32,450 bases of DNA from 2-01-FULL-40-13 sp964433155 (GTDB lineage Bacteria > Patescibacteriota > Microgenomatia > UBA1406 > GWC2-37-13): assembly GCA_964433155.1 (NCBI GenBank), contig CAYSQE010000016.1, positions 1 to 32,450 on the forward strand, written 5' to 3'. Both the position numbers and the translations under genes were made by a program. Numbering within the stretch: the first letter of the stretch is position 1; the number at the start of each line of letters is the position of its first letter. This document shows positions 8,115 through 16,122 of the stretch, piece by piece. The notes under the pieces were generated by a model. It did not search any database, was not told the origin of the DNA, and saw only the letters and a list, made by a program, of their open reading frames with translations.

Positions 8115-8759
8115 TCAATCTAATAAAAATTTTTTAATAAATGCAAGCCTTTTTTGGAAATCGATTTGATCGCCTACGAATTTTTTATAGTGTAGAATAG
8201 ATTTAATAGAGATTTCTAGCATAATTTCTTTCAAAATTTTTTTATCACTAATAAAATCTCTGTAGGAAGAAAAAATCCAATCTTCTGGCTTTTCTACTAA
8301 TCCTGCTGTAATGGGATTGAGGTGAATATAGCGAGATACATGAATCAATTGTTCATTTGTAGTAATATGAACTGCTTTAAATCGACTTTGCCAAAGAGGT
8401 CCTTTTCTCTCAAATTTTATATTGAAATACCTCGTGTAGCTGTTTTCTATATCATTAATGAATTTACCTAAACAATTATCACGAAGTATTTTTATTAAAA
8501 AATGGTAATGATCAGGCATAATACAGTAAGATATAAACTTAATTAGACCAGAATTTTTTGGATAAAGAATATTTTGATATTTATATTTTTTTGCTTGTAG
8601 AGCCTTAGAAAAGCTATACGGTATGTTTATTTTATTGTAATAGTCAATTACTTTCAAAAATCTATTTGCGTTGGTGAGGTCTTTAAAAATTCCGTATCCA
8701 GCTATGCTCTTGTTGAAAACATGATAAATTTCCTTTTTTATAAACTTCTCCCTTCTCAT
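8115..8759 (-). CDS. REP-associated tyrosine transposase (RAYT, Y1/HUH family)
   Basis: 214 residues, about the usual RAYT length. The metal-binding HUH motif is MPDHYHFLIK (His84, Tyr85, His86). The catalytic Tyr is expected in ENSYTRYFN (Tyr108 or Tyr111), followed by the RAYT signature GPLWQSRF and YIHLNPITAGLVEKPEDW. All key residues are present, so the enzyme may be active. Y1 enzymes of this family cut and join single-stranded DNA at hairpins and are linked to the spread of REP palindromes; it is not a self-evident IS, as no IS200-type ends were identified. The gene is flanked on both sides by a hairpin repeat in the same orientation (8050-8098 and 8846-8886). It is strongly AT-rich compared with neighbouring genes. 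No Shine-Dalgarno site is visible. Confidence 0.92.
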   Translation of the reverse strand: MRREKFIKKEIYHVFNKSIAGYGIFKDLTNANRFLKVIDYYNKINIPYSFSKALQAKKYKYQNILYPKNSGLIKFISYCIMPDHYHFLIKILRDNCLGKFINDIENSYTRYFNIKFERKGPLWQSRFKAVHITTNEQLIHVSRYIHLNPITAGLVEKPEDWIFSSYRDFISDKKILKEIMLEISIKSILHYKKFVGDQIDFQKRLAFIKKFLLD

Positions 8760-8845
8760 AAAATTTATTTTCTTTTTTTATTTAGGTCAAATCAATGGCT
8801 TATATGCTACAAAATGAGGTATTTAGACCTTCAGAAGAACCCTTC

Positions 8846-8886
8846 ACCAACCTATTAGCAACCGCGTCGGTTGCTAAAAGACTGGC
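8846..8886 (+). repeat. RAYT-associated hairpin repeat, copy 3
   Basis: 41 nt, the same length as copy 1. The core is at 8856-8876 (arms TAGCAACCG / CGGTTGCTA, loop CGT), with outer ends ACCAACCTAT and AAAGACTGGC. It lies upstream of the RAYT start and 20 nt past the stop of the methyltransferase gene at 8907. Confidence 0.87.
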
Positions 8887-8906
8887 ACATAGCCTAAATT
8901 ATCTTT

Positions 8907-9551
8907 TTAGATCTTTACTATACAACTTCTGCCGAAGAAATTTGGCCAAAATTTGGCCATAAAGCTCACTTCCCTATTTTTCCAATCCATGCAAACAATC
9001 CGATTGATTCGTACATTTTTCATAGATGGAAGGCTTAGAAAATCGTTTAGTGAAAGAAACTTCGTCTGTCTGGTATTCCACCACTCATGTCCGTAAAGGG
9101 ATAGTTTGGGAAATCTACCAAAAAGCATCTCTAGGCGATAGAACCAAAAACCGAAGTTAGGAAATTCCACGATCGCAACTTTTCCAACTCTAAGAATTTC
9201 CGCAATCAGAAAATCAGGCTTGTTAACAAATTCCAACAACCCATTACTAATTGCATAGTCAAAACTTTTAGTTTTAAATGGCAGTCCATCATCTGCATCC
9301 CATACCTTAGCTTTTAATCCTTTACGTTTTGATTCTGCAATTGCCGCCTCATCTAAATCTAGGCCATAAACTTCGCAGTTTTTCTCTTTTATGAGTCTCT
9401 CCCCAACAACACCGTCACCACATCCAACATCAAGCACTCTTGATTTTTCCTTAACCCAGGAAATAATAGTGGAATTTTGTGGTCGCCATGGCTGTAACGT
9501 TTTGCCAACTTTATAACCTACTCCATGCTCATCAAATCTGTATTTTTTCAT
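8907..9551 (-). CDS. MetW-like SAM-dependent methyltransferase
   Basis: 214 residues. The SAM-binding motif I is VLDVGCGDGVVGERL (residues 39-53), followed by the acidic ribose-binding residue in VYGLDLDEAAI and the MetW-like blocks AKVWDADDGLPFKTKSFDYAISNGLLEFV and ILRVGKVAIVEFPNFGFWFYRLEMLFGRFPK (only parts quoted exactly: GRFPK, FPNFGFW). MetW is known from methionine synthesis, but in this setting between glycosyltransferases a role in modifying a surface sugar or lipid carrier is as likely. The product is a class I Rossmann-fold enzyme in the cytoplasm. A possible -10 (TAGACT, 9563-9558) ends 6 nt before the ATG. Confidence 0.8.
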   Translation of the reverse strand: MKKYRFDEHGVGYKVGKTLQPWRPQNSTIISWVKEKSRVLDVGCGDGVVGERLIKEKNCEVYGLDLDEAAIAESKRKGLKAKVWDADDGLPFKTKSFDYAISNGLLEFVNKPDFLIAEILRVGKVAIVEFPNFGFWFYRLEMLFGRFPKLSLYGHEWWNTRQTKFLSLNDFLSLPSMKNVRINRIVCMDWKNREVSFMAKFWPNFFGRSCIVKI

Positions 9552-9577
9552 TTGTTAAGTCTAGCAGATCAAACAAG

Positions 9578-9583
9578 TATAAT
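9578..9583 (+). promoter_or_regulatory. Candidate -10 box for the GT4 gene at 9707
   Basis: TATAAT on the plus strand with only a weak upstream match (TTAAGT at 17 nt). Transcription from here would give a leader of about 115 nt containing the terminal-inverted-repeat element at 9601-9680. Position and box only; no stronger evidence. Confidence 0.35.
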
Positions 9584-9600
9584 ATAAAAGAGAAAAAGTG

Positions 9601-9680
9601 AAGATACCTTTTTTGAGCTGATTAAGGAGCCGATGAATCTGGAGGGGTGTTCCTATAAAAGCGAAAAAAACGGTATCGAG
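9601..9680 (+). repeat. Variable-core inverted-repeat element, copy 1 (intergenic)
   Basis: Left end GAAGATACCTTTTTTGAGC (9601-9619), right end GCGAAAAAAACGGTATCGAG (9661-9680); the two are imperfect inverted repeats. The 41-nt interior (GATTAAGGAGCCGATG...) is not shared with the other two copies. It sits in the leader of the GT4 gene at 9707. Confidence 0.8.
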
Positions 9681-9706
9681 CTTTTTGATCTACTGGATAT
9701 TATGTT

Positions 9707-10927
9707 ATGAAAAACAAGACTCTAAATGTTTGTTTTGTATCGGAAGATTTCTATCCCAACTTCATCGGCGGCCAAGGAATTTACGGTTATCATCTCATTT
9801 CTGGTCTGATTAAAAAAAACGTCACAGTCACTGTTCTTGCAGAAAATAGATCTGGTAGAAAAGAGTTTTGGAAAAAATTCAAAAACTTGAACATTGTCTT
9901 AACTCCTTTCTGTTTTGGTAACCAACTTCTCTTGGCTCTATTTGAGTTTATCTATTTTAAATTAAACCTTTTTGGTAAACATTTCGACATTCTTCACGCA
10001 AATCAGCTTTCTGGTCTTCTTTTTGTTTTATTCAAGCCAAAAAATGTAAAAAAGATTGTTATATCAGTCCATAACACAAACTATGATATGTATCAAGTTG
10101 AAGACTCAAAATTAAAGCGACTTCTCTATCTCCCTTTGATCTTCCTTGAACGAATAGTATACAGACGTGCAGATGCTTTGCTATTTAACTCACCCCAAGA
10201 AGAAAAAGATCTCGTGAAATACTACTCTATCAAAAATAAACCTACTAAATCTGTCTATCTTGCTAGCCCAAAGGTCTCTTTTAGTGCTAAAGAAAAAGAA
10301 GACGCAAGAAAATTTATTAGAAAAAAATTGACACTGCAACAGGATACAAAAATTGTTTTATATTTGGGAAGACTTGTGAAAAGGAAACGGGTAGAGACAT
10401 TAATAAAAGCTATGTGGGTTCTTGATTCGAAGATACCTTTTTTGAGACAATCGCCTGGGCCCCATTTGTTGGGTGAGGCGGTCGAAAAAAACGGTATCAA
10501 GAATATTACAGCTCTAATAATAGGCAATGGGAGAGAACGAAGAAAACTTGAAAAACTTGCTCCAGCAAATGTCAGATTTCTTGGATTTATAGAAAATACC
10601 CGCCCCTATCTTTTAGCCTCTGACGTTTTTGTCCTCACCTCGGTTGCCGAGGGAGGAATAGCCCTATCCACACTTGAAGCTGCAAGCTATGGTTTACCTT
10701 TGATCGTATCCCCTTCTGTGGCAGGTTGTCCAATCATAAAAAACGCAGAAAACGGCTATATCGTAGACCCAGATGACTCAAATAAGCTAGCCAAAAAAAT
10801 CCAATTAACAGTCGAAAATTATCAATCAATGTCTAAAGAGAGCCTAATGAAAACAAAATTGTTTAGTTGGGACAGATCTATTAAAGAAACCATTTCTTTT
10901 TACCATGCCATCTTATCAACCGCCTAA
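9707..10927 (+). CDS. GT4-type glycosyltransferase
   Basis: 406 residues with the GT-B fold: N-terminal domain with FIGGQGIYGYHLI (glycine-rich acceptor-side loop) and HANQLSGLL, and C-terminal nucleotide-sugar domain with LYLGRLVKRKRVETLIKAM, IIGNGRERRKLEKL and VAEGGIALSTLEAASYGLP. The usual GT4 EX7E motif appears here as E-X8-E, one residue longer than normal. Residues about 240-266 (DSKIPFLRQSPGPHLLGEAV...) come from an inverted-repeat element inserted in frame in the loop between two core strands of the sugar-nucleotide domain. The enzyme is cytoplasmic and probably adds a sugar to a lipid-linked glycan. The 155-nt region upstream holds copy 1 of the same element. Confidence 0.85.
   Translation: MKNKTLNVCFVSEDFYPNFIGGQGIYGYHLISGLIKKNVTVTVLAENRSGRKEFWKKFKNLNIVLTPFCFGNQLLLALFEFIYFKLNLFGKHFDILHANQLSGLLFVLFKPKNVKKIVISVHNTNYDMYQVEDSKLKRLLYLPLIFLERIVYRRADALLFNSPQEEKDLVKYYSIKNKPTKSVYLASPKVSFSAKEKEDARKFIRKKLTLQQDTKIVLYLGRLVKRKRVETLIKAMWVLDSKIPFLRQSPGPHLLGEAVEKNGIKNITALIIGNGRERRKLEKLAPANVRFLGFIENTRPYLLASDVFVLTSVAEGGIALSTLEAASYGLPLIVSPSVAGCPIIKNAENGYIVDPDDSNKLAKKIQLTVENYQSMSKESLMKTKLFSWDRSIKETISFYHAILSTA
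10424..10504 (+). repeat. Variable-core inverted-repeat element, copy 2 (in a GT4 gene)
   Basis: Begins GATTCGAAGATACC and ends AAAAAAACGGTATCAAGAAT. The interior folds on itself (CGCCT / AGGCG, with GAC / GTC outside) and differs from copies 1 and 3. It is translated in frame. From GAAGATACC to its right end it is 73 nt; the other genic copy is 88 nt, a difference of 15. Confidence 0.85.
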
Positions 10928-10931
10928 ATCT

Positions 10932-12647
10932 ATGACGAAAAAACAAATTACATTGGGATTATTAATAGGTTTCATTATAACTTTAATATTTGTCTACAGT
11001 TTAGTTCTGAATATTAATAAACCATTCTCCTTGGATTATACCGATAATCTGCAGATCAACTTTATCCTCAAACACAACATGGACTCAATTCTATCCTTAA
11101 ATCTCAGCGAACTTCCAAATTTGCCAATTTTCTACGGATTCAAAAACACCTTATTCTACTCCAATCACTTCCTGCTTCAATCCATATTGGCTCTTCCAAT
11201 CTATTTGTTAACTAAAAATATTGTGTTAACTACAAATTTATTTGACTTATTAACTTTATTTTTATCTTTTTCCTCCATGTATATATTTAGCTTATATCTT
11301 AGCAAACGTATACTTCCCAGTTTAATTGCTGCGATAATTTTTACATTTAATCCGTTTATCGCTTCGCATTTTCCTGATGCATTAGAGCTATTTTCTCTGC
11401 AATGGATTCCTTTGGCCTTTCTCTTATTTGAACTTTTTTTAGACACGAAAAAACCAAACTATATTTTTTATTTTTTTATTGTGATATCAGTTCAACTTGT
11501 ATCATCTGTATACTATTTTATCTTCCTCACATTTACTTTTACTATCTATGCAGCGATTAGGTTATGGCAAAAAAAAATCTCATTACTGCAGTTTATAACT
11601 TTAAAAAGCCTCCTTGGGCTTATGCTTCTAATCATAACAGCTTTTTTAGAATTTCATTTTTACAGTGTAACCCTAAACAATGCAACCGATCAGAGCATTT
11701 TTGAAAGAACGATACTTCTCCACTCTCCATTCATCATGAATTGGTTTTTCGTTCCTAATACTAATCTTCTTTATTCTTCAATACAATCAATGGCACTTAA
11801 AATAGCTCCCGCATTTTTCTCTATGGGTGATAATAATACATTAAGTTTTTTTTGGGGAATCGTGCCATTATTATTATTTGTGAGCAGTTTAAAACTAATT
11901 AGATATTCTCTGAGAAATATTTGGTTTATATTTCTTGTTTTGCTTAGCGCTAACTTCGTACTATCGTTTGGGCCATCAATCAACATTACCCAATATGCAA
12001 GAACTATAAATCCACCTTACATGCTACTCTATCATATCTATCCTTTTTGGAAATATATTCGTGAGCCATCTCGCTTTGCAGTCTTTGTTTTTTTCTTTCT
12101 AGCGCTTATTAATTCTTTCGTGATGAAAGACTTACTTAAAAGTAATAAAAGCTTAATTTTGGGATGCTTTATCTTGATTTTTATATTAATAGAATATATT
12201 AACGTGCCGTTTTCATTCTTAGAAATTTCCCCACAAACCATGAACTTTTATTCTAACCTTAAAAATAATAAACGCATTAGTGCTATTGTTGATTTACCAA
12301 TAGGGATGAGAATTTATACCCAAACAAATTCTTTAAGACTTGAAATTCACGATTCGCACTACATGTTCTGGCAGATGTTTCATGGTAAAAAACTTTTAAA
12401 CGGCTACAGCAGCTACTATCCTTCAGACTATTTAGATCGAGCAAATCTTCTGCTCATAGATATCCCAACAAAAGATAAAATACTGAAATTAAAAGACTGG
12501 GGCGTCGATGCGGTCATCTTACACAAAGATGAATTTGAAGACATAAAGGAATTCTCTAAACAGGTGAAAGAATTGAAATTACTTCAAATTCCCAAAATTG
12601 CTCAAACTGATAATCTAGTTTTATACGATCTCACAAGGTGGCAGTGA
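10932..12647 (+). CDS. Large multi-pass membrane protein, GT-C-like or YfhO-like
   Basis: 571 residues from MTKKQITLGLLIGFIITLIF, 4 nt past the stop of the GT4 gene; an alternative ATG at 10905 would add nine residues and overlap that gene by 23 nt. About twelve hydrophobic segments. The first outer loop is acidic (FSLDYTDNLQINF), and FNPFIASHFPDALELFSLQW and YIREPSRFAVFVFF match FNPQTLARFPEHLDLL and LRAPTRFQFIFYV of the protein at 18481-20496, so the two are distant paralogs. The C-terminal 150 residues form a soluble, probably extracytoplasmic domain (DLPIGMRIYTQ). Probably co-transcribed with the GT4 gene. A glycan transfer or flipping role is inferred from context only. Confidence 0.72.
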   Translation: MTKKQITLGLLIGFIITLIFVYSLVLNINKPFSLDYTDNLQINFILKHNMDSILSLNLSELPNLPIFYGFKNTLFYSNHFLLQSILALPIYLLTKNIVLTTNLFDLLTLFLSFSSMYIFSLYLSKRILPSLIAAIIFTFNPFIASHFPDALELFSLQWIPLAFLLFELFLDTKKPNYIFYFFIVISVQLVSSVYYFIFLTFTFTIYAAIRLWQKKISLLQFITLKSLLGLMLLIITAFLEFHFYSVTLNNATDQSIFERTILLHSPFIMNWFFVPNTNLLYSSIQSMALKIAPAFFSMGDNNTLSFFWGIVPLLLFVSSLKLIRYSLRNIWFIFLVLLSANFVLSFGPSINITQYARTINPPYMLLYHIYPFWKYIREPSRFAVFVFFFLALINSFVMKDLLKSNKSLILGCFILIFILIEYINVPFSFLEISPQTMNFYSNLKNNKRISAIVDLPIGMRIYTQTNSLRLEIHDSHYMFWQMFHGKKLLNGYSSYYPSDYLDRANLLLIDIPTKDKILKLKDWGVDAVILHKDEFEDIKEFSKQVKELKLLQIPKIAQTDNLVLYDLTRWQ

Positions 12648-12660
12648 TGACCACCCCGCA

Positions 12661-12696
12661 GCCGCTATCAACCGCTTCGCTTAGCAAAAGGCTGGC
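12661..12696 (+). repeat. RAYT-associated hairpin repeat, degenerate copy 4
   Basis: GCCGCTATCAACCGCTTCG then CTTAGCAAAAGGCTGGC, followed by ATAACAATCTA as after copy 1 (TTAACAATCTA). The hairpin is eroded. It lies between the convergent stops at 12647 and 12705. Confidence 0.65.
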
Positions 12697-12704
12697 ATAA
12701 CAAT

Positions 12705-13778
12705 CTATCTATTATTAGATATAACTTCTTGAAAAACTTTCATATATTGATTTATCGTTTCTTTCCAATCAAAATGTTCACGTGTGTAGATTTTTGCTCT
12801 AGATCCTAAATCTTTACGCCTTTGTGGCTGCTTTAATTTATTAATATATTGAAGCATTTGAGATGGATTAGGGTCAGTAAGTAGACCGTTTTTTTGTTGA
12901 TGAATAACTTCAGGAATTCCGTCCACTTTAGTTGCCACAACAGGTAATCCCATCCTAGCGGCCTCACCAGCAGCAATCCCGAATCCTTCAAAGTCATGAG
13001 CAATCTGTTGGTTTGGGCAAATATAGATATCAGACTTCCTTAAAGTCATTCCCAATTCTTGATCGCTTATTTGACCTAAAAGAAAGACTCGATTGGTTAA
13101 TTGTTCATTGTAAATAGTTGATTGAATCGTTTCTCGTTCTGGCCCATCTCCGACAATAAGATAGACAAAATCATGAGACAATTTTGTAAAAACATTTTTG
13201 ATAAACCAAACATGACCTTTGCGTTTAACAAGATTGCCAACTGTTACCAAGCGAATTAGATTCGAAGATACCCTTTTTGAGCGATCTTGGGAGGTGCGCA
13301 GCGAACGAAGTAAGCGAGCACGCCCACTTGAGCGAAAAAAACGGTATCGAGAATCTTTAAAAAGATGCTGAATCGATATTCCCGAATTTACTACAACATT
13401 TCTTTTTATATTAATCGGAAAATTTTTCAACAATTTTTCAACCGGCTTACTAACTAAAATTACTGCATGGGCTTTTGGAGAAATTGACTTTAACATGAAC
13501 TGGTAAATTGGGTGAGGAAATGCAATATCTAATCCATGAACAGTAACCGTCAAAGGCTTATGAATGATTGATTTTATCACCAATCCAACAGGAAAAAGAG
13601 TTCCGTCACAGAGGTGTATAAGGTCTATCTTTTTATAGGGAATCTTGAAATAATCTAAAGGATTAGTAACAGTAAGCAAATGTTTTCCATAGGGAAAATG
13701 TGAATAGAGCTCTTGTGTAAATCGGCTCAATCCACCTATATCGGATGATTTTTTTCTTGTGACAAAAAGTACATTCAT
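12705..13778 (-). CDS. GT4-type glycosyltransferase, last gene of sugar operon
   Basis: 357 residues. The N-terminal GT-B domain has KKSSDIGGLSRFTQEL (glycine loop) and TVHGLDIAFPHP. The C-terminal domain has LVTVGNLVKRKGHVWFI, LIVGDGPERETIQ and the EX7E motif in FEGFGIAAGEAARMGLPVVAT with GIPEVI after it. All expected catalytic-domain features are present. Residues about 142-173 (RYRFFRSSGRARLLRSLRTS) are encoded by an in-frame inverted-repeat element. The start overlaps the stop of the methyltransferase gene upstream by 4 nt, so the genes at 16089, 14974 and 13778 form one translationally coupled operon. The enzyme probably transfers the sugar made by the two preceding enzymes. Confidence 0.87.
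   Translation of the reverse strand: MNVLFVTRKKSSDIGGLSRFTQELYSHFPYGKHLLTVTNPLDYFKIPYKKIDLIHLCDGTLFPVGLVIKSIIHKPLTVTVHGLDIAFPHPIYQFMLKSISPKAHAVILVSKPVEKLLKNFPINIKRNVVVNSGISIQHLFKDSRYRFFRSSGRARLLRSLRTSQDRSKRVSSNLIRLVTVGNLVKRKGHVWFIKNVFTKLSHDFVYLIVGDGPERETIQSTIYNEQLTNRVFLLGQISDQELGMTLRKSDIYICPNQQIAHDFEGFGIAAGEAARMGLPVVATKVDGIPEVIHQQKNGLLTDPNPSQMLQYINKLKQPQRRKDLGSRAKIYTREHFDWKETINQYMKVFQEVISNNR
13259..13355 (+). repeat. Variable-core inverted-repeat element, copy 3 (in a GT4 gene)
   Basis: Begins GATTCGAAGATACC and ends AAAAAAACGGTATCGAGAATC. The interior is unlike that of copies 1 and 2 and itself contains GTGCGCAGCGAACGAAG and AAGCGAGCACGC, a further hairpin-like segment, so this may be a nested insertion. 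It is in frame in the host gene, which lies on the minus strand. Confidence 0.85.
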
Positions 13779-14974
13779 ACTAATGGTTTAATAAACCTTC
13801 CACCCATGTCTTTATATTTTTTAAGTTTTGATAGTATTTCCCTTGCAAAATTCCAGGCTAAAAGGACAACATAATCTGGTTTTTTTTCAAAAAGCACTCT
13901 ATCAGAAACTATTGGTATGCCGCTTGGGGTAAATCGACCGACCTTTAATGAAGATTTTTCAGTTATGAAATCAATCGTTCCATTCCCTATATTACAGAAA
14001 TTAAGTAGCGTAATACCTTTTGCTGACGCACCGATAGCGGCAATTCTGTTTCCCTGCTTTTTAAGTTTGAAAATTAATGATAAGAAGGCTTTCTTCTGAT
14101 TGTTAAACTGGGTAGTAAAACGCTTAAGAGAAGCTTTGAAATTATCGTAAAACACCTGCTCATCTCTCAAAATTGCCGTTAACCTTTTTGACCGATTCAT
14201 ATTGCTATTATTTGAAATAAATATTCTGATTGATCCTCCATGAAGGGCTATTTTTTCTCCGTCAAAAATAGATAAACCATATTTCTCGAGAAATTTTATT
14301 AAAGGTTGTACAGTAAAGTAGTCGATCTGCTGATGATAGGGAATATGAGAAAGGCCTTTTACCATGGCAAGAAGATAAGGTACTTCAATTATAAAAATAC
14401 CGTTCGTGGAAAGTAAAATTTTAATTCCCACCATAAACTCATTTAGATCGTCAACATGATCGAATGTATTAGTACACGTGATAATTTTCGCACGTTGGTA
14501 TTTTTTTGCTATTTTTTTTGCAACTTTCAAACTGAAATAATCTTGTAAGGTTTCTATGTTTTTTTTCCGAGCTATTGATACGGCTTTCGCAAACGGATCA
14601 ATTCCAAGAATCCTAATTTTGAATCGTTTAAAGTAAGATAAAAGAGTCCCTGTGTTGCTTCCTATATCAACGATAAAATCATTTTCCTTGAGTTGATATC
14701 TATTTTTGAGTAAAACTGCAAGGTTATTCCAATGGTGTAAACCTGTTTGAGTGACAGAATAGTCATAAAAATAATTTTGTTTATAAATAAGATCAGGTTT
14801 CACGCTTTCATAAAGCTGGACATGTTGGCAATCAGTACAATAACTAAGCCTAAGAGGATAGACGTTAATAGTATTTTTTAAGTCTTCTTTTGTTCGAAAC
14901 TCTTCAGGTAAAGGAATACTACCAAGATCGAAAAAAATATGTAATTCTCCATTACATAGCCTGCATTTTTTCAT
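13775..14974 (-). CDS. Zinc-binding sugar C-methyltransferase-like SAM enzyme
   Basis: 399 residues. The N-terminus has paired cysteines Cys4/Cys7 (KKCRLCNGE) and Cys46/Cys49 (SYCTDCQHVQL), the zinc-binding module of the NovU/TylCIII-type C-methyltransferases. SAM motif I is FIVDIGSNTGTLLSYF (about residues 100-115) followed by ILGIDP. The block HVDDLNEFMVGIKILLS is typical of the methyltransferase core, and a C-terminal Rossmann-like domain (GASAKGITLLNFCNIG) matches the family's C-terminal domain. Members methylate a carbon of a nucleotide-linked keto-sugar. Both ends overlap neighbours by 4 nt, so it is the middle gene of the operon. The exact sugar is not predictable. Confidence 0.85.
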   Translation of the reverse strand: MKKCRLCNGELHIFFDLGSIPLPEEFRTKEDLKNTINVYPLRLSYCTDCQHVQLYESVKPDLIYKQNYFYDYSVTQTGLHHWNNLAVLLKNRYQLKENDFIVDIGSNTGTLLSYFKRFKIRILGIDPFAKAVSIARKKNIETLQDYFSLKVAKKIAKKYQRAKIITCTNTFDHVDDLNEFMVGIKILLSTNGIFIIEVPYLLAMVKGLSHIPYHQQIDYFTVQPLIKFLEKYGLSIFDGEKIALHGGSIRIFISNNSNMNRSKRLTAILRDEQVFYDNFKASLKRFTTQFNNQKKAFLSLIFKLKKQGNRIAAIGASAKGITLLNFCNIGNGTIDFITEKSSLKVGRFTPSGIPIVSDRVLFEKKPDYVVLLAWNFAREILSKLKKYKDMGGRFIKPLV

Positions 14975-16089
14975 ATAGTTAATTCTTTAATGGATTTACA
15001 TACATACCTAATCTCTTTATCCGTTAGCATTAGACCGGATGGGAGATAGATTCCACGCTCATAAATATCATCCGCAACAGGATAGGACTCTTTTTTAAAT
15101 AGTCCCATCTTCAATAAGGCTGGCTGTCTATGCATAGGTATAAAAAAATCCCTCGTTTCGATTGCGCGACTTAGAAGTTTTTTGCGAAATGCCTGCCTAG
15201 ACATTCTAAACGATCCATTGAGTAAAATACAAAACATCCAGTATATATGTTTGGCCCACGGCATCTCAACTGGCAAAAATAATCCATCAATATGTTTGAG
15301 GCTCTGCAAATATAATTTTGCTATTTTTCTTTTTTTCTGAATAGACTGTTTTATTATTTCAAATCCGGCCAAACCTAAAGCAGCTTGAAGATTAGTCATA
15401 CGAAAATTGTATCCAACTTCTGTATGAAGAAATCTTCTTTTAAAGCTATGTGACATATCTTTTAATCTTTTCAACCGCTCATGCAAAGTTTTATCCTTTG
15501 TCAGGACAATCCCTCCTTCTCCGGTTGTTACTAATTTGTTAGCATAAAAGCTAAAACAGGATACGTCACCAAACGATCCGACTTTCTTACCCTTATACAG
15601 ACTGCCCAAACCTTCAGCCGCATCTTCAATAATCGAGAGATTATATTTCTTTGCTAGTTCTAAGACAGGATCCATATCAACTGGGTGACCATAAATATGT
15701 ACTGCAATAATCGCCTTCGTTTTTTCGTTAATTTTTTTTTCAATCTGGGAAACATCCATATTCCAGGTCAGCTTTTCACAATCAACCAAAACTGGTTTGG
15801 CACCGGTGTATAAAATGGCAAATACAGGAGCTATCATAGTAAACGTTGGAACAATGACCTCGTCGCCATTACCTATTCTTAACGCTACTAATGCTAGGTG
15901 TAGTGCTGTCGTTCCACTGGTTGTTGTCGTAGCAAAACGAACACCGTGATATTCGGCAAAAGCTTTTTCAAAACGTTCAACATAAGGCCCTTTAGAAGAA
16001 ACCCAGCCAGAATCAATACAGTCCAGGAGATATTTTTTTGCATTCTTTGTAATTACCGGTTGAGCAACTGGAATAAACATTTTTCTCAT
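14971..16089 (-). CDS. DegT/DnrJ/EryC1/StrS sugar aminotransferase (perosamine synthase-like)
   Basis: 372 residues, the normal family length. The PLP-binding lysine is Lys185 in FYANKLVTTGEGG; the pyridine-contacting Asp is Asp156 in IIEDAAEGLGS; TSGTTALHLAL (residues about 57-67) binds the phosphate. The enzyme turns a nucleotide-linked 4-keto (or 3-keto) sugar into an amino sugar in the cytoplasm. First gene of a three-gene operon with a C-methyltransferase and a GT4 enzyme, which suggests a branched amino-deoxy sugar for a surface glycan. MRKMF has two possible starts, 16089 and 16080; the first is given. A TATAAT on the same strand lies at 16113-16108. Confidence 0.92.
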   Translation of the reverse strand: MRKMFIPVAQPVITKNAKKYLLDCIDSGWVSSKGPYVERFEKAFAEYHGVRFATTTTSGTTALHLALVALRIGNGDEVIVPTFTMIAPVFAILYTGAKPVLVDCEKLTWNMDVSQIEKKINEKTKAIIAVHIYGHPVDMDPVLELAKKYNLSIIEDAAEGLGSLYKGKKVGSFGDVSCFSFYANKLVTTGEGGIVLTKDKTLHERLKRLKDMSHSFKRRFLHTEVGYNFRMTNLQAALGLAGFEIIKQSIQKKRKIAKLYLQSLKHIDGLFLPVEMPWAKHIYWMFCILLNGSFRMSRQAFRKKLLSRAIETRDFFIPMHRQPALLKMGLFKKESYPVADDIYERGIYLPSGLMLTDKEIRYVCKSIKELTI

Positions 16090-16107
16090 ACAAAGTTTTT
16101 CTCATCC

Positions 16108-16115
16108 ATTATACT
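16108..16115. promoter_or_regulatory. Overlapping divergent -10 boxes
   Basis: ATTATACT holds TATACT on the plus strand (16110-16115), ending 7 nt before the ATG at 16123, and TATAAT on the minus strand (16113-16108), 18 nt before the ATG at 16089. The plus transcript would be leaderless. -35 matches are poor on both sides. Both divergent genes appear to be served by one short symmetrical site, so their expression may compete. Confidence 0.5.
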
Positions 16116-16122
16116 CTAGTCT

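Noticed and set aside
8050..8886. Hairpins flanking the transposase as a CRISPR array or IS terminal repeats
   Set aside because: There are too few units and no regular spacers. The repeats are in direct orientation, not the inverted ends of a classical IS, and also occur away from the transposase.
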